Below are positions 8,932-17,001 of a stretch of 64,000 bases of DNA, one piece after another. Below the pieces are notes generated by a model that did no database searches, was not told the DNA's origin, and saw only the letters and a list, made by a program, of their open reading frames with translations. Source of the stretch: Sphingomonas sp. LY29 (GTDB taxonomy: Bacteria; Pseudomonadota; Alphaproteobacteria; Sphingomonadales; Sphingomonadaceae); NCBI RefSeq assembly GCF_035593985.1, contig NZ_CP141587.1, positions 1,488,001-1,552,000 on the forward strand, in the 5' to 3' direction. The position numbers were made by a program, and so were the translations under genes. Every line of letters starts with the position of its first letter. The first letter of the stretch is position 1.

Positions 8932-10212
8932 CTATTTCCCGAGGCAGAATTGGCCAAACAGGCGGTCAAGCATGTCTTCTACGCCAGCTCGACCCGAAAT
9001 TCTGTCGACTGCACTTCGCGCATGACGAAGTTCTTCGCTGATTAACACAGGGTCGTGAAGGCCGCCGGCCCGTAGAAGCGCGTCGGCAGACTCGCAAAGC
9101 AATTCACGCTGGCGCGCATTGATCGCAAGCTGGTCTGCATCGGGGAGAAGGGCCATTGCCTTTGTTGATAGCAGCGCGACGAGGTCCGTGAGTCCTTCCC
9201 CCGTGACGACGGAGATCTGCAATCCGGGCGGAGGGAGCGACTCATGAAGGTCTGCTTTGGGCAATATCAGTTCGGCCCCAGGAGGATGCTCGCGGGCCGG
9301 GCCCATCCAAAGAACGATATCGGCGCCGGCCATTTGCTGCCCTGCCCGCTCAATCCCAATCGCTTCGACAGGATCGCTTGTTTCGTGAAGTCCTGCGGTA
9401 TCAATGAGTACGAACGGAATGCCGTCGATGGCGATCGGGACCTCAATGACGTCGCGCGTCGTGCCGGCGACCGGCGTGACAATCGCTTTTTCGGATTGCG
9501 ACAACGCATTGACCAGGCTCGACTTCCCGCTGTTGGGAGGTCCAGCGATGACCACGCGGATGCCGTCACGCAAAGGCTCGACGCGGGGGCCTGAAAGTAC
9601 TTCGCGAAGCTCCGCGGCCAGGCGCGCTGCATCTTGTCCCAACGTCAGGTCTTCCGCGCCGTCGTCCTCGTCGGCGTAGTCGATCGCGACCTCGGCCCGA
9701 GCGCTCAACACCAGCAGACGCTCGCGCCATTCATCGAGGCGTCGGCGAAGTCCGCCGCCCGCGCGCTCGACTGCGGACCGGCGTTGCCATTCGGTTTCGG
9801 CGGCAAGGAGGTCGGCCAGACCTTCGGCTTCGGTCAGGTCGATGCGACCGTTCGCCAGGGCCCGGCGCGTAAACTCACCGGGTTCTGCCAAGCGGAAGCC
9901 GGGTTGCGAGCGCAACACCGATAGGATGGCCTCGATAGTGGCACGGCCGCCATGGCATTGATATTCAACGACATCTTCGCCGGTCGAGGAAGCAGGCGCA
10001 TCGAAGCGCAGAACGACGGCCTCATCGAGAAGGGAGTGGTCCTCCGGATCGCGGAGACGGCAAAAAGCGGCCTGTCGGGCGGGCGGAAGCCGACCGATCA
10101 GCCGCTCCGCCGCGGCAAAGGCATGAGGCCCACTGCTTCGAATGACCGAGATGCCTGCCGGCGGACGACCGCTGGACAGCGCGACGATGGTGTCGGGCGA
10201 CTGCCCGACCAT
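8932..10212 (-). CDS. mnmE: tRNA uridine-5-carboxymethylaminomethyl modification GTPase MnmE
   Basis: K+-activated GTPase acting with MnmG on wobble uridines. It has the N-terminal formyl-THF-binding domain (Thr-Ile-Val-Ala-Leu-Ser-Ser start), the helical domain, an inserted G domain with GPPNSGKSS, TTRD and DTAG motifs, and the obligatory C-terminus ending Cys-Leu-Gly-Lys. The G4 motif is altered: the expected Asn-Lys-X-Asp reads Pro-Lys-Ala-Asp. The product is 426 residues, slightly short. The ATG at 10212 shares one base with the terC stop; a GTG at 10215 is also possible. Confidence 0.95.
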   Translation of the reverse strand: MVGQSPDTIVALSSGRPPAGISVIRSSGPHAFAAAERLIGRLPPARQAAFCRLRDPEDHSLLDEAVVLRFDAPASSTGEDVVEYQCHGGRATIEAILSVLRSQPGFRLAEPGEFTRRALANGRIDLTEAEGLADLLAAETEWQRRSAVERAGGGLRRRLDEWRERLLVLSARAEVAIDYADEDDGAEDLTLGQDAARLAAELREVLSGPRVEPLRDGIRVVIAGPPNSGKSSLVNALSQSEKAIVTPVAGTTRDVIEVPIAIDGIPFVLIDTAGLHETSDPVEAIGIERAGQQMAGADIVLWMGPAREHPPGAELILPKADLHESLPPPGLQISVVTGEGLTDLVALLSTKAMALLPDADQLAINARQRELLCESADALLRAGGLHDPVLISEELRHARSAVDRISGRAGVEDMLDRLFGQFCLGK

Positions 10213-10937
10213 CACATGAACAGGCGGCCCAGCCCGACCTGCGGATCGACCCAGCCGTCATAGATCATCTTCACCGCGACGTAGAGGATCACGACGAGGC
10301 CGATGTACGCGATCCAGCGATAGCGCTCGATATACTTGGCGATGACGTTGGCCGCGAGGCCCATCAGCGCGACCGCGAAGATCAGGCCGACGATGAGGAT
10401 GCCAGGGTGCTCACGAGCCGCGCCAGCGACCGCCAAGACGTTGTCGAGGCTCATGGACACATCCGCGACCGCAACGGCCCAGGCGGCCGCTGCAAAGCTC
10501 TTGGCGGGGCGAAGACCGCTATGCTCGTCGCCCTCGATCTCGGCCGAACCTGCGCTCTCGCCGCCATGGTGAAGCTCGCGCCACATTTTCCAGGCTACCC
10601 AGAGGAGAAGAAGGCCGCCGACAAGGATGAGGCCGATGATCTGGAGCAACTGAGTGACAATCAGCGCGAAGGCGATGCGAAGGACGAGCGCGGCGATGAC
10701 GCCGATCAGGATGACCTTGCGGCGCTGTTCGGCAGGGAGGCCCGCCGCGAGCGCGCCGACGACGATGGCATTGTCGCCCGCGAGGACGAGATCGATCATC
10801 AGCACCTGAAGGAAGGCCGAGAAGGCTGCCGGCTCGGTGATGTTCGAGAAGTCCTTGACGATCGACGCCCAAATGTCGGCGGGCCCGCCAAAACCGGCCG
10901 GTGCCTGTGCGACGGCGGCAAGTACGAAATCGATCAT
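10212..10937 (-). CDS. TerC family integral membrane protein (YjbE-like)
   Basis: 241-residue polytopic inner membrane protein of the TerC superfamily. It has the family signature LVLAGDNAIVVGAL near the first transmembrane helix and a second, related DVSMSLDNVLAVAGAA repeat half. These conserved Asp-Asn pairs are typical, and metal (Mn2+ or Ca2+) efflux has been shown for some relatives. A charged cytoplasmic loop (about 120-150) separates the halves. It sits between rho and mnmE, and its stop shares one base with the mnmE start, so it is likely co-transcribed with the tRNA modification and partition genes. Confidence 0.88.
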   Translation of the reverse strand: MIDFVLAAVAQAPAGFGGPADIWASIVKDFSNITEPAAFSAFLQVLMIDLVLAGDNAIVVGALAAGLPAEQRRKVILIGVIAALVLRIAFALIVTQLLQIIGLILVGGLLLLWVAWKMWRELHHGGESAGSAEIEGDEHSGLRPAKSFAAAAWAVAVADVSMSLDNVLAVAGAAREHPGILIVGLIFAVALMGLAANVIAKYIERYRWIAYIGLVVILYVAVKMIYDGWVDPQVGLGRLFM

Positions 10938-11025
10938 CGACTATTCCCTGTTATCCGGTCTCCGTCGAAAGCGCGACGGAAGAAGAGGTTCCGACCCGCC
11001 ATCGGGCGGGCTGCCCCGAAACGCC

Positions 11026-12282
11026 TTACTGGTTCATCGACGCGAAGAAATCCTCGTTCGACTTGGCGTCCTTCATCTTGTCGAGAAGGAACTGCATCGC
11101 GTCGATCGTGCCCATCTGCATGAGGATGCGGCGAAGCACCCACATCTTGCTGAGCGTGCCCTGCTCGACCAGCAGCTCTTCCTTGCGGGTGCCGGACTTG
11201 CCGACGTCGAGCGACGGGAAGATGCGCTTGTCGCTGACCTTGCGGTCAAGCACGATTTCGCTGTTACCCGTGCCCTTGAACTCTTCGAAGATGACCTCGT
11301 CCATCTTGGACCCGGTGTCGATCAGCGCGGTGGCGATGATCGAGAGCGATCCGCCCTCCTCGATATTGCGCGCGGCGCCGAAGAAGCGCTTGGGGCGCTG
11401 CAATGCGTTGGCGTCGACACCACCGGTCAGGACCTTGCCCGACGACGGAACGACGGTGTTGTAGGCGCGGCCGAGGCGCGTGATCGAGTCGAGCAGGATG
11501 ACGACATCCTTCTTGTGCTCGACGAGGCGCTTGGCTTTTTCGATCACCATTTCGGCGACCTGGACGTGACGCTGCGCGGGTTCGTCGAAGGTCGAGGAAA
11601 CGACCTCGCCGTTGACCGAACGCTGCATGTCGGTGACTTCCTCGGGCCGCTCGTCGATCAGCAGGACGATCAGGAACACCTCGGGGTGGTTGTCGGTGAT
11701 CGCCTTGGCGATGTTCTGCAGCAGCACGGTCTTGCCGGTACGCGGCGGCGCGACGATCAGCGCGCGCTGGCCCTTGCCGAGCGGCGCGACGATGTCGATC
11801 ACGCGCGCGCTCTTGTCCTTGACGGTCGGGTCGAGCGTGTCGAGCCGCAGCTTGCTGTCGGGATAGAGCGGTGTGAGGTTGTCGAAGTTGACGCGATGGC
11901 GAACCGCTTCGGGCTCGTCGAAATTGATCTGGCTGACGCGGGTCAGCGCGAAATAACGTTCGCCGTCCTTGGGCGCGCGGATCTCACCCTCGACGGTGTC
12001 GCCGGTGCGGAGCCCGAAGCGGCGGACGAGGTTCGGCGCGACATAGATGTCGTCGGGGCCGGCGAGATAATTGGCTTCCGGGCTGCGCAGGAAGCCGAAA
12101 CCATCGTTGAGGACCTCGATCGTCCCCATGCCCATGATCTCGGCGCCATTCTCGGCGCGGACCTTCAGAATGCCGAACATCAAGTCCTGCTTGCGCAGGG
12201 TCGATGCGCCTTCGACGCCCATTTCCTCGGCCATCGCGACGAGGTCGGCGGGGCTTTTCTGCTTGAGGTCCTTGAGATGCAT
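11026..12282 (-). CDS. rho: transcription termination factor Rho
   Basis: Hexameric RNA-dependent ATPase and helicase for factor-dependent termination. The 418-residue product has the N-terminal helical domain ([19 protein letters not shown]), the cold-shock-like RNA-binding domain with DGFGFLR, Walker A APPRTGKT and the [13 protein letters not shown] segment. It lacks the long charged insert seen in actinobacteria. A GC-rich hairpin (10995-11010) lies just after the stop but has no T run, so it is only a weak terminator candidate. The rho-mnmE-mnmG order is typical of alphaproteobacterial origins. Confidence 0.98.
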   Translation of the reverse strand: MHLKDLKQKSPADLVAMAEEMGVEGASTLRKQDLMFGILKVRAENGAEIMGMGTIEVLNDGFGFLRSPEANYLAGPDDIYVAPNLVRRFGLRTGDTVEGEIRAPKDGERYFALTRVSQINFDEPEAVRHRVNFDNLTPLYPDSKLRLDTLDPTVKDKSARVIDIVAPLGKGQRALIVAPPRTGKTVLLQNIAKAITDNHPEVFLIVLLIDERPEEVTDMQRSVNGEVVSSTFDEPAQRHVQVAEMVIEKAKRLVEHKKDVVILLDSITRLGRAYNTVVPSSGKVLTGGVDANALQRPKRFFGAARNIEEGGSLSIIATALIDTGSKMDEVIFEEFKGTGNSEIVLDRKVSDKRIFPSLDVGKSGTRKEELLVEQGTLSKMWVLRRILMQMGTIDAMQFLLDKMKDAKSNEDFFASMNQ

Positions 12283-12450
12283 GGATTTTTTTCCGAGTAT
12301 TCGAATGATCAGGAGATGACGCGCGGCAGGACGCCGGACATGGGACGGAACTGGTGGCTCACCGGATCGACATGGGACTGGACCGGTGCAGCCGTCTTGC
12401 CCCTGCGCTTAAGTCGCGCGGGGTGGTCAAGTCAATCGCAAGGCGCCGAA

Positions 12451-12906
12451 TTAGAAGGGGCGGACGATGACCAGGACGACGATGATCGCGGTCAGGATGC
12501 CCGGGACCTCGTTCATCAGCCGGAGGCGTTTGTCCTCGAGGTCGCGATGCCCCGCGGCAAGCTTTCGGCCGTAGGCGCCGATCCAGCCCTGGTAGCCGGT
12601 CAGGAGCAGCACGAAAGCCAGCTTGGCCGAGAACCAGACCTGCCCAAACGCATTGAGGTGCACCGCTAGCATCAGCCCCAGCGTCCACACGATCAGCATC
12701 GCCGGCGTCAGGATGATCGTCCGGGCGCGGTCCTCGCGCTCGATCCAGGCGCGGTCCTCGGCCGATCCGGGCGCCGCCTGGCTGTGATGGATGTAATAGC
12801 GCGGAACGATGAACAGGCCCGCGATCCAGAAGATTGCAAAGGTCAGGTGCGCGGCCTTCACCCAAAGGTAGGCGCTTCCCAGAAATCCCTGATATTCGCT
12901 CAGCAT
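12451..12906 (-). CDS. hemJ: protoporphyrinogen IX oxidase HemJ (CopD family)
   Basis: Heme-binding inner membrane enzyme thought to oxidise protoporphyrinogen IX to protoporphyrin IX. The 151-residue, four-helix protein has the family features: a His in the first helix (Lys-Ala-Ala-His-Leu-Thr), the GLFIVPRYYIHH segment and the conserved Arg-Leu-Met-Asn-Glu-Val-Pro at the start of the last helix. It directly follows hemE on the same strand with only a 4-base gap, so both act in heme synthesis. Confidence 0.9.
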   Translation of the reverse strand: MLSEYQGFLGSAYLWVKAAHLTFAIFWIAGLFIVPRYYIHHSQAAPGSAEDRAWIEREDRARTIILTPAMLIVWTLGLMLAVHLNAFGQVWFSAKLAFVLLLTGYQGWIGAYGRKLAAGHRDLEDKRLRLMNEVPGILTAIIVVLVIVRPF

Positions 12907-12910
12907 CGCC

Positions 12911-13963
12911 TCAGCCCTTTACCAGCCGAACGAGCTGTTCGACGTGCGCGATCGGCGTCGTCTGCTGGATCCCGTGGCCGAGGTTGAAGATGTGGGGCCG
13001 CATGGCGAAGGCGTCAAGGATGCGCTGTACGGCATCCTCCAGCGCGTCCCCGCCCGCGATCAGCGCGAGCGGGTCGAGGTTGCCCTGAACGGGCATCCCC
13101 GGCGGCAGTTCGCGGTGGGCCCAAGCCGGATCGACCGTCTCGTCGATGCCGATCGCGTCGACCCCGGTTTCACGCGCATAGGCCGCAAGCTTGCCGCCCG
13201 CGCCCTTGGGGAAGCCGATGATCGGCGTGTCGGGGTGGCGCTGTTTCAGCTGGTCGACAATCCACGCGGTGCGCGCGATGACGAGTTGCTCGAACTGCGT
13301 CGGCGACAGGCTTCCCGCCCAACTGTCGAACAACTGGACCGCATCGACCCCCGCCTCGATCTGACCCGACAGATAATCGACCGTGATCGATGCAACGATG
13401 TCGAGCAGCGCGCCCATCTTCGCCGGATCGGCGTAGGCGAGCATGCGGGCCTCGGCCTGCTCGCGGCTGCCCTGACCCGCAATCATGTAGGTGGCGACGG
13501 TCCACGGGCTGCCGGCAAAGCCAAGCAGCGTGACGTTGCCGGGAAGCGCGGCCTTCACCCGCCGCACCGTCTCGTAGATCGGGTCGAACTGCTCGAAGTG
13601 AGGCTTCAGGTCGCGGATGCGCGCCTTGTCCATCGTCGGCGAAAGCCGCGGGCCCTCGCCGGCAACGAAGGTCAGGTCCATGCCCATCGCGTGCGGAACG
13701 ATCAGGATGTCGGAAAACAGGATCGCGCCGTCGAACGGGAAGCGCGCGAGCGGCTGCAAGGTGATCTCGGCCGCGGCGGCGGGATCGTAGACCATGTCGA
13801 GGAAGCCGCCCTTCTCAGCCCGAAGCGCGCGATATTCGGGCAAGTAGCGGCCAGCCTGGCGCATCAGCCACATCGGAGGCGGATCCTGCCGCTCGCCGCG
13901 GAGAACGCTGAGCAGGGGCTTAAACGGGGCACCCGGCGACGGGTCGGACGGGACGCGGGCCAG
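12911..13963 (-). CDS. hemE: uroporphyrinogen decarboxylase, probable CTG start
   Basis: Decarboxylates uroporphyrinogen III to coproporphyrinogen III. An ATG at 13873 gives Met-Trp-Leu-Met-Arg-Gln-Ala-Gly-Arg-Tyr, but that omits the conserved upstream part. In the same frame the upstream codons read PLLSVLRGERQDPPP, the normal HemE N-terminus. No ATG, GTG or TTG codon occurs there. A CTG at 13961-13963 is preceded by AGGAG (13971-13975) at 7-base spacing, giving about 350 residues, the family length. Internal motifs such as FSDILIVPHAMGM and the conserved Arg and Asp of the active site are intact. The start is thus placed at 13963; the rest is certain. Confidence 0.9.
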   Translation of the reverse strand: MARVPSDPSPGAPFKPLLSVLRGERQDPPPMWLMRQAGRYLPEYRALRAEKGGFLDMVYDPAAAAEITLQPLARFPFDGAILFSDILIVPHAMGMDLTFVAGEGPRLSPTMDKARIRDLKPHFEQFDPIYETVRRVKAALPGNVTLLGFAGSPWTVATYMIAGQGSREQAEARMLAYADPAKMGALLDIVASITVDYLSGQIEAGVDAVQLFDSWAGSLSPTQFEQLVIARTAWIVDQLKQRHPDTPIIGFPKGAGGKLAAYARETGVDAIGIDETVDPAWAHRELPPGMPVQGNLDPLALIAGGDALEDAVQRILDAFAMRPHIFNLGHGIQQTTPIAHVEQLVRLVKG

Positions 13964-13970
13964 CCTCTTT

Positions 13971-13975
13971 CTCCT
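13971..13975 (-). promoter_or_regulatory. Shine-Dalgarno sequence for the hemE CTG start
   Basis: On the minus strand AGGAG precedes CTG (13963-13961) by seven bases. It is the only good ribosome binding site near the conserved HemE N-terminus and decides the start. Confidence 0.6.
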
Positions 13976-14116
13976 AATATAGAGTCTTATAGTCTTAGAC
14001 TGATGATGATGATGGGGCGTTGGCAGCGGGGTTTAAGCGCGGCTTCCGACTTTGCCAACAGCGGCGATTCAATCGCGACGTCGGGGAATCCGGCGAGTCG
14101 CACCAACTCATTCCCA

Positions 14117-14125
14117 TGATTCACA
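14117..14125 (+). promoter_or_regulatory. DnaA box-like sequence 1
   Basis: TGATTCACA, one mismatch from TTATNCACA, and close to the G-box form (TGATCCACA) described at the Caulobacter origin. It contains an overlapping GATTC methylation site. Confidence 0.6.
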
Positions 14126-14148
14126 GGCTGGGGAGAAGATTCATCCCC

Positions 14149-14157
14149 TGTGGACAA
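14149..14157 (-). promoter_or_regulatory. DnaA box-like sequence 2
   Basis: The minus strand reads TTGTCCACA, one mismatch from TTATCCACA. It lies 23 bases beyond box 1, in opposite orientation. Confidence 0.65.
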
Positions 14158-14239
14158 GAGTCGCAAAACTGCGCGCGCAGCGGGGAGCGATCGGGCCAGT
14201 TGGGTCATCCCCGGCCTTGCGCTAGGGATGCGCACCGGT

Positions 14240-14248
14240 TTTTCCACA
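14240..14248 (+). promoter_or_regulatory. DnaA box-like sequence 3
   Basis: TTTTCCACA, one mismatch from TTATCCACA, ten bases before the maf start codon. If bound, DnaA could also affect maf expression. Confidence 0.6.
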
Positions 14249-14258
14249 GGCTTCTCCC

Positions 14259-14834
14259 ATGACTCTCATTCTCGCCAGCAGCAGCGCCATCCGGCGATCG
14301 ATGCTCGACCAGTCCGGGGTCGAATATCGCCCGGAAAGTCCCGATTTCGACGAGGATGCGGCCAAGCAGTCGCACGACGGCGACGGCGCAAGCCTGGCGC
14401 TGCAGCTCGCCAAGGGAAAGGCGTTGTCGGGGCGCGGCGATGACTGGAGCATCGGGTCGGACAGCGTGCTCGAGGTCGATGGCGTCCGCTATTCGAAACC
14501 GCGTGATCGCGACGAAGCCGCGGATCACCTTCGCCGCTTCTCAGGACGAAAGATGCGCCTGTCGAGCGCGGTGGCGTTGGCGAAGGACGGCCGCATCGAC
14601 TGGAGCCATGTCGATACTGCCACCCTCGTCGTGCGCGCGTTGAGCGACGAGTTCATCGCCTCCTATCTCGATGCCGAGTGGCCCGACGTCGGCTATTGTG
14701 TCGGGGTCTTCCGGATGGAGGGTCGCGGCGTGACGCTGTTCGACCGCATCGATGGCGACTTCTACACCATCCTCGGCATGCCCCTGCTCCCCCTGCTCGG
14801 CGCGCTTCGGGCGCGCGGACTGGTGGCCGCATGA
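14259..14834 (+). CDS. maf: Maf-like nucleoside triphosphate pyrophosphatase
   Basis: Cytosolic Maf/HAM1-type pyrophosphatase, of the family that hydrolyses dTTP, UTP or modified nucleotides. The 191-residue product begins with the family motif Leu-Ala-Ser-Ser-Ser-Ala-Ile-Arg-Arg (usually SxSPRR, here with Ala-Ile), has a Ser-Asp-Ser catalytic region and the Ser-Lys-Pro loop. Which nucleotide it acts on cannot be told. First gene to the right of the proposed origin; its stop overlaps aroE by 4 bases. Confidence 0.9.
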   Translation: MTLILASSSAIRRSMLDQSGVEYRPESPDFDEDAAKQSHDGDGASLALQLAKGKALSGRGDDWSIGSDSVLEVDGVRYSKPRDRDEAADHLRRFSGRKMRLSSAVALAKDGRIDWSHVDTATLVVRALSDEFIASYLDAEWPDVGYCVGVFRMEGRGVTLFDRIDGDFYTILGMPLLPLLGALRARGLVAA

Positions 14835-15646
14835 CCCGCCCCTATGCCGAAGTGATTGGCGACCCGATCGAGCATAGCCGCTCGCCGTTGATCCATAATT
14901 TCTGGCTCGAGGTGCTCGGGATCGACGCCGACTATCGGCGATATCGGGTCGATCGGGCGACGCTGCCCGCCTATCTTGCCGAGCGACGCGCCGACCCCGC
15001 TTGGCGCGGGACCAACGTCACCATGCCGCTCAAGCTCGACGCGCTGCATCTCGCGGACGAAGCGACCGATCAGGCGCTCGCGGCCGGCGCGGCCAACCTG
15101 TTGATCCGGCGAAACGGCGGGCTGACCGCGGTGAACACCGATGTCCGGGCCATCGGCATGCTGCTTGGGCGGCTGGCGAAGCGTGGGGCCGCATTCGGCT
15201 CGGTCACGATCCTCGGCAATGGCGGCGCGGCGCGGGCGGCGCTGGTCGCACTGAAGTTGCTCGGGGTGTCGGCGGTGCGGATCCAGGCGCGTGACATGGT
15301 CGCGGCGCGCAAGCTCAGCGTCGAGTTCGGGCTCGATGTCGAGCCGGCGCCACTGACGGCGCCGATCGAAAGCGATGGACTGATCAACGCGACCCCGCTC
15401 GGCATGCCCGGTCGCGACTGCCTTAATTGCGAGCTTGGCGGACTTCCCGACAAGGGATGGGTGTTCGACATGGTCACCGACCCCGACGATACGCCGCTGC
15501 TGCAGGCGGCGCGGGCGCGGGGATTGAGGACCGTCGCGGGGCTCGACATGCTGGTCGAGCAGGCCGACCGCAGCTTCCGGTTGCTGTTCGGGGTGGACGC
15601 GCCGCGTGACCGCGACGTCGATCTCTGGCAAAAGCTGGGGCGATGA
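14831..15646 (+). CDS. aroE: shikimate dehydrogenase
   Basis: Reduces 3-dehydroshikimate to shikimate with NADPH in aromatic amino acid synthesis. The 271-residue product has the substrate motif SRSPLIHN, the catalytic Lys in NVTMPLK, and the nucleotide-binding GNGGAARA. It begins with ATG at 14831 overlapping the maf stop (ATGA), and its stop overlaps coaE by 4 bases, so maf-aroE-coaE are translationally coupled. Confidence 0.96.
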   Translation: MTRPYAEVIGDPIEHSRSPLIHNFWLEVLGIDADYRRYRVDRATLPAYLAERRADPAWRGTNVTMPLKLDALHLADEATDQALAAGAANLLIRRNGGLTAVNTDVRAIGMLLGRLAKRGAAFGSVTILGNGGAARAALVALKLLGVSAVRIQARDMVAARKLSVEFGLDVEPAPLTAPIESDGLINATPLGMPGRDCLNCELGGLPDKGWVFDMVTDPDDTPLLQAARARGLRTVAGLDMLVEQADRSFRLLFGVDAPRDRDVDLWQKLGR

Positions 15647-16236
15647 TCACGCTTGCGCTCACCGGGTCGATCGGCATGGGCAAATCGACCGTCGCCGCGA
15701 TGTTTCGCGATGCCGGCATCCCTGTCTTCGACGCCGATGCGACGGTGCGCATGCTCCAAGGCGAAGGCGGCCGGCTCGTCCCCGCCATCGAACGCCGCTT
15801 CCCGGGCACGACGCGCGACGGCAAGGTCGATCGCGACGCGCTGTCGGCGGCGGTGCTCGGCGATCCCGCGGAATTGTCGGCGCTGGAGGCGATCGTCCAT
15901 CCCGCAGTCCATCATGAACGCACGCGCTTCATCGTCAACAACGGCGATGCCAAGGCGCTGCTGTTCGACATTCCGCTATTGTTCGAGACCGGCGGCGAGG
16001 CTGCGTTCGACAAGGTGATCGTCGTATCGGCGCCGCCCGAGGTCCAGCGCGAACGCGTGCTCGGCCGGCCCGGCATGACCGCGGAGAAGTTTGAGCAAAT
16101 CCTGTCGCGCCAACTGCCCGATGCCGACAAGCGCGCGCGCGCCGACTTCGTGATCGACACGTCGGGTCCGCTCGACGCGACGAAAGCCCAGGTCGACACG
16201 ATCCTTGCTTGCCTCGGCCTGCGTGCGGGTGTTTAA
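15643..16236 (+). CDS. coaE: dephospho-CoA kinase
   Basis: Last step of coenzyme A synthesis, phosphorylating the ribose of dephospho-CoA. The 197-residue product has the P-loop [10 protein letters not shown] at residues 7-16, the DADATV substrate region and the C-terminal FVIDTSG block. Start overlaps the aroE stop; dnaQ starts 7 bases after the stop. Confidence 0.96.
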   Translation: MITLALTGSIGMGKSTVAAMFRDAGIPVFDADATVRMLQGEGGRLVPAIERRFPGTTRDGKVDRDALSAAVLGDPAELSALEAIVHPAVHHERTRFIVNNGDAKALLFDIPLLFETGGEAAFDKVIVVSAPPEVQRERVLGRPGMTAEKFEQILSRQLPDADKRARADFVIDTSGPLDATKAQVDTILACLGLRAGV

Positions 16237-16243
16237 GAAGGCC

Positions 16244-16957
16244 ATGCGCGAAATCGTCTTCGACACCGAAACCACGGGCCTGAGCCCCGCGGGGGGCGAC
16301 CGCATGGTCGAAATCGGCTGCATCGAAATGATCGGCCGGGTCGAGACGGGGCGGCATTACCACGCCTATTTCAATCCCGAACGATCGATGCCGGGTGAGG
16401 CGGAAGCGGTTCACGGGCTTGGCGACACCTTTCTGTCGGACAAGCCGCTGTTCGCTGACAAGGTCGAGGAATTGCTCGAATTCATTGGCGATTCCCCGCT
16501 GGTCGCGCACAATGCCAGCTTCGACTTCGGCTTCCTTAATCACGAGCTTGGCCGGTGCGGGCGCCCGTCGGTGTGCATGACCCGCATGGTCGACACGCTG
16601 ACGATCGCCCGCTCGCGCCATCCGGGCGCCAAGCATAGCCTCGATGCGCTCTGCACCCGCTTCGGGGTCGATCGCAGCCAGCGCGTGAAGCACGGCGCGT
16701 TGCTCGACGCGCAATTGCTGGCGCAGGTCTATATCGAACTAACCGGTGGGCGGCAGATCGGCCTTGGCTTGGTCACCGACCGCCCGAGCGCGGAGACCGT
16801 CTCCAGCGCGCAGATCCTGTCCGAACGCCCGGTGCGACCGGCTCGTCCTCATTTTGCATCGCCTGAGGAACTGGCGCGTCACCGTGCGTTTCTTGTGAAG
16901 GTGGCCAATCCGCTGTGGGCTCGTTTCGACGATCCCGCGGAAACCCGGGCCGCCTGA
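16244..16957 (+). CDS. dnaQ: DNA polymerase III subunit epsilon
   Basis: 3'-5' proofreading exonuclease of the replicative polymerase. The 237-residue product has the DEDDh exonuclease motifs: FDTETTG at the N-terminus, HNASFDFGFL in the middle, and the C-terminal motif with His-Gly-Ala-Leu-Leu-Asp-Ala. The ATG at 16244 has an AAGAAGG ribosome binding site; an upstream in-frame start would lie within coaE. The maf-aroE-coaE-dnaQ order beside the origin is the usual alphaproteobacterial one. Confidence 0.95.
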   Translation: MREIVFDTETTGLSPAGGDRMVEIGCIEMIGRVETGRHYHAYFNPERSMPGEAEAVHGLGDTFLSDKPLFADKVEELLEFIGDSPLVAHNASFDFGFLNHELGRCGRPSVCMTRMVDTLTIARSRHPGAKHSLDALCTRFGVDRSQRVKHGALLDAQLLAQVYIELTGGRQIGLGLVTDRPSAETVSSAQILSERPVRPARPHFASPEELARHRAFLVKVANPLWARFDDPAETRAA

Positions 16958-17001
16958 TTCGTCGCGTCAGCGTCACACAAGTTTTTCCAAGGAGACATCA
17001 C

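Larger units (their letters stand above)
13964..14258. other. probable chromosomal replication origin (oriC)
   Basis: 295-bp gap between hemE (leftward) and maf (rightward), the place where origins are established in Caulobacter and Rickettsia (next to hemE). It contains three DnaA-box-like sequences (14117-14125, 14149-14157, 14240-14248) and seven GANTC sites, with an eighth at the start of maf. An AT-richer stretch with repeats (13974-14012) sits beside hemE. Genes diverge from this gap on both sides, and parAB with parS lie 5-9 kb away. No gene is visible in it. Function is inferred from context and motifs. Confidence 0.8.

Noticed and set aside
10995..11010. CCCGCC-ATC-GGGCGGG hairpin as rho terminator
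   Set aside because: The stem is good but there is no T run after it; not called as a feature.
10837..12669. 610-residue open frame on the plus strand across rho
   Set aside because: Shadow of rho and the surrounding intergenic sequence; composition is typical of an antisense frame.
13874..13963. Frameshift or truncation of hemE
   Set aside because: The conserved N-terminal sequence is in the same frame as the ATG at 13873, so no indel is needed; a CTG start with a good ribosome binding site explains it.
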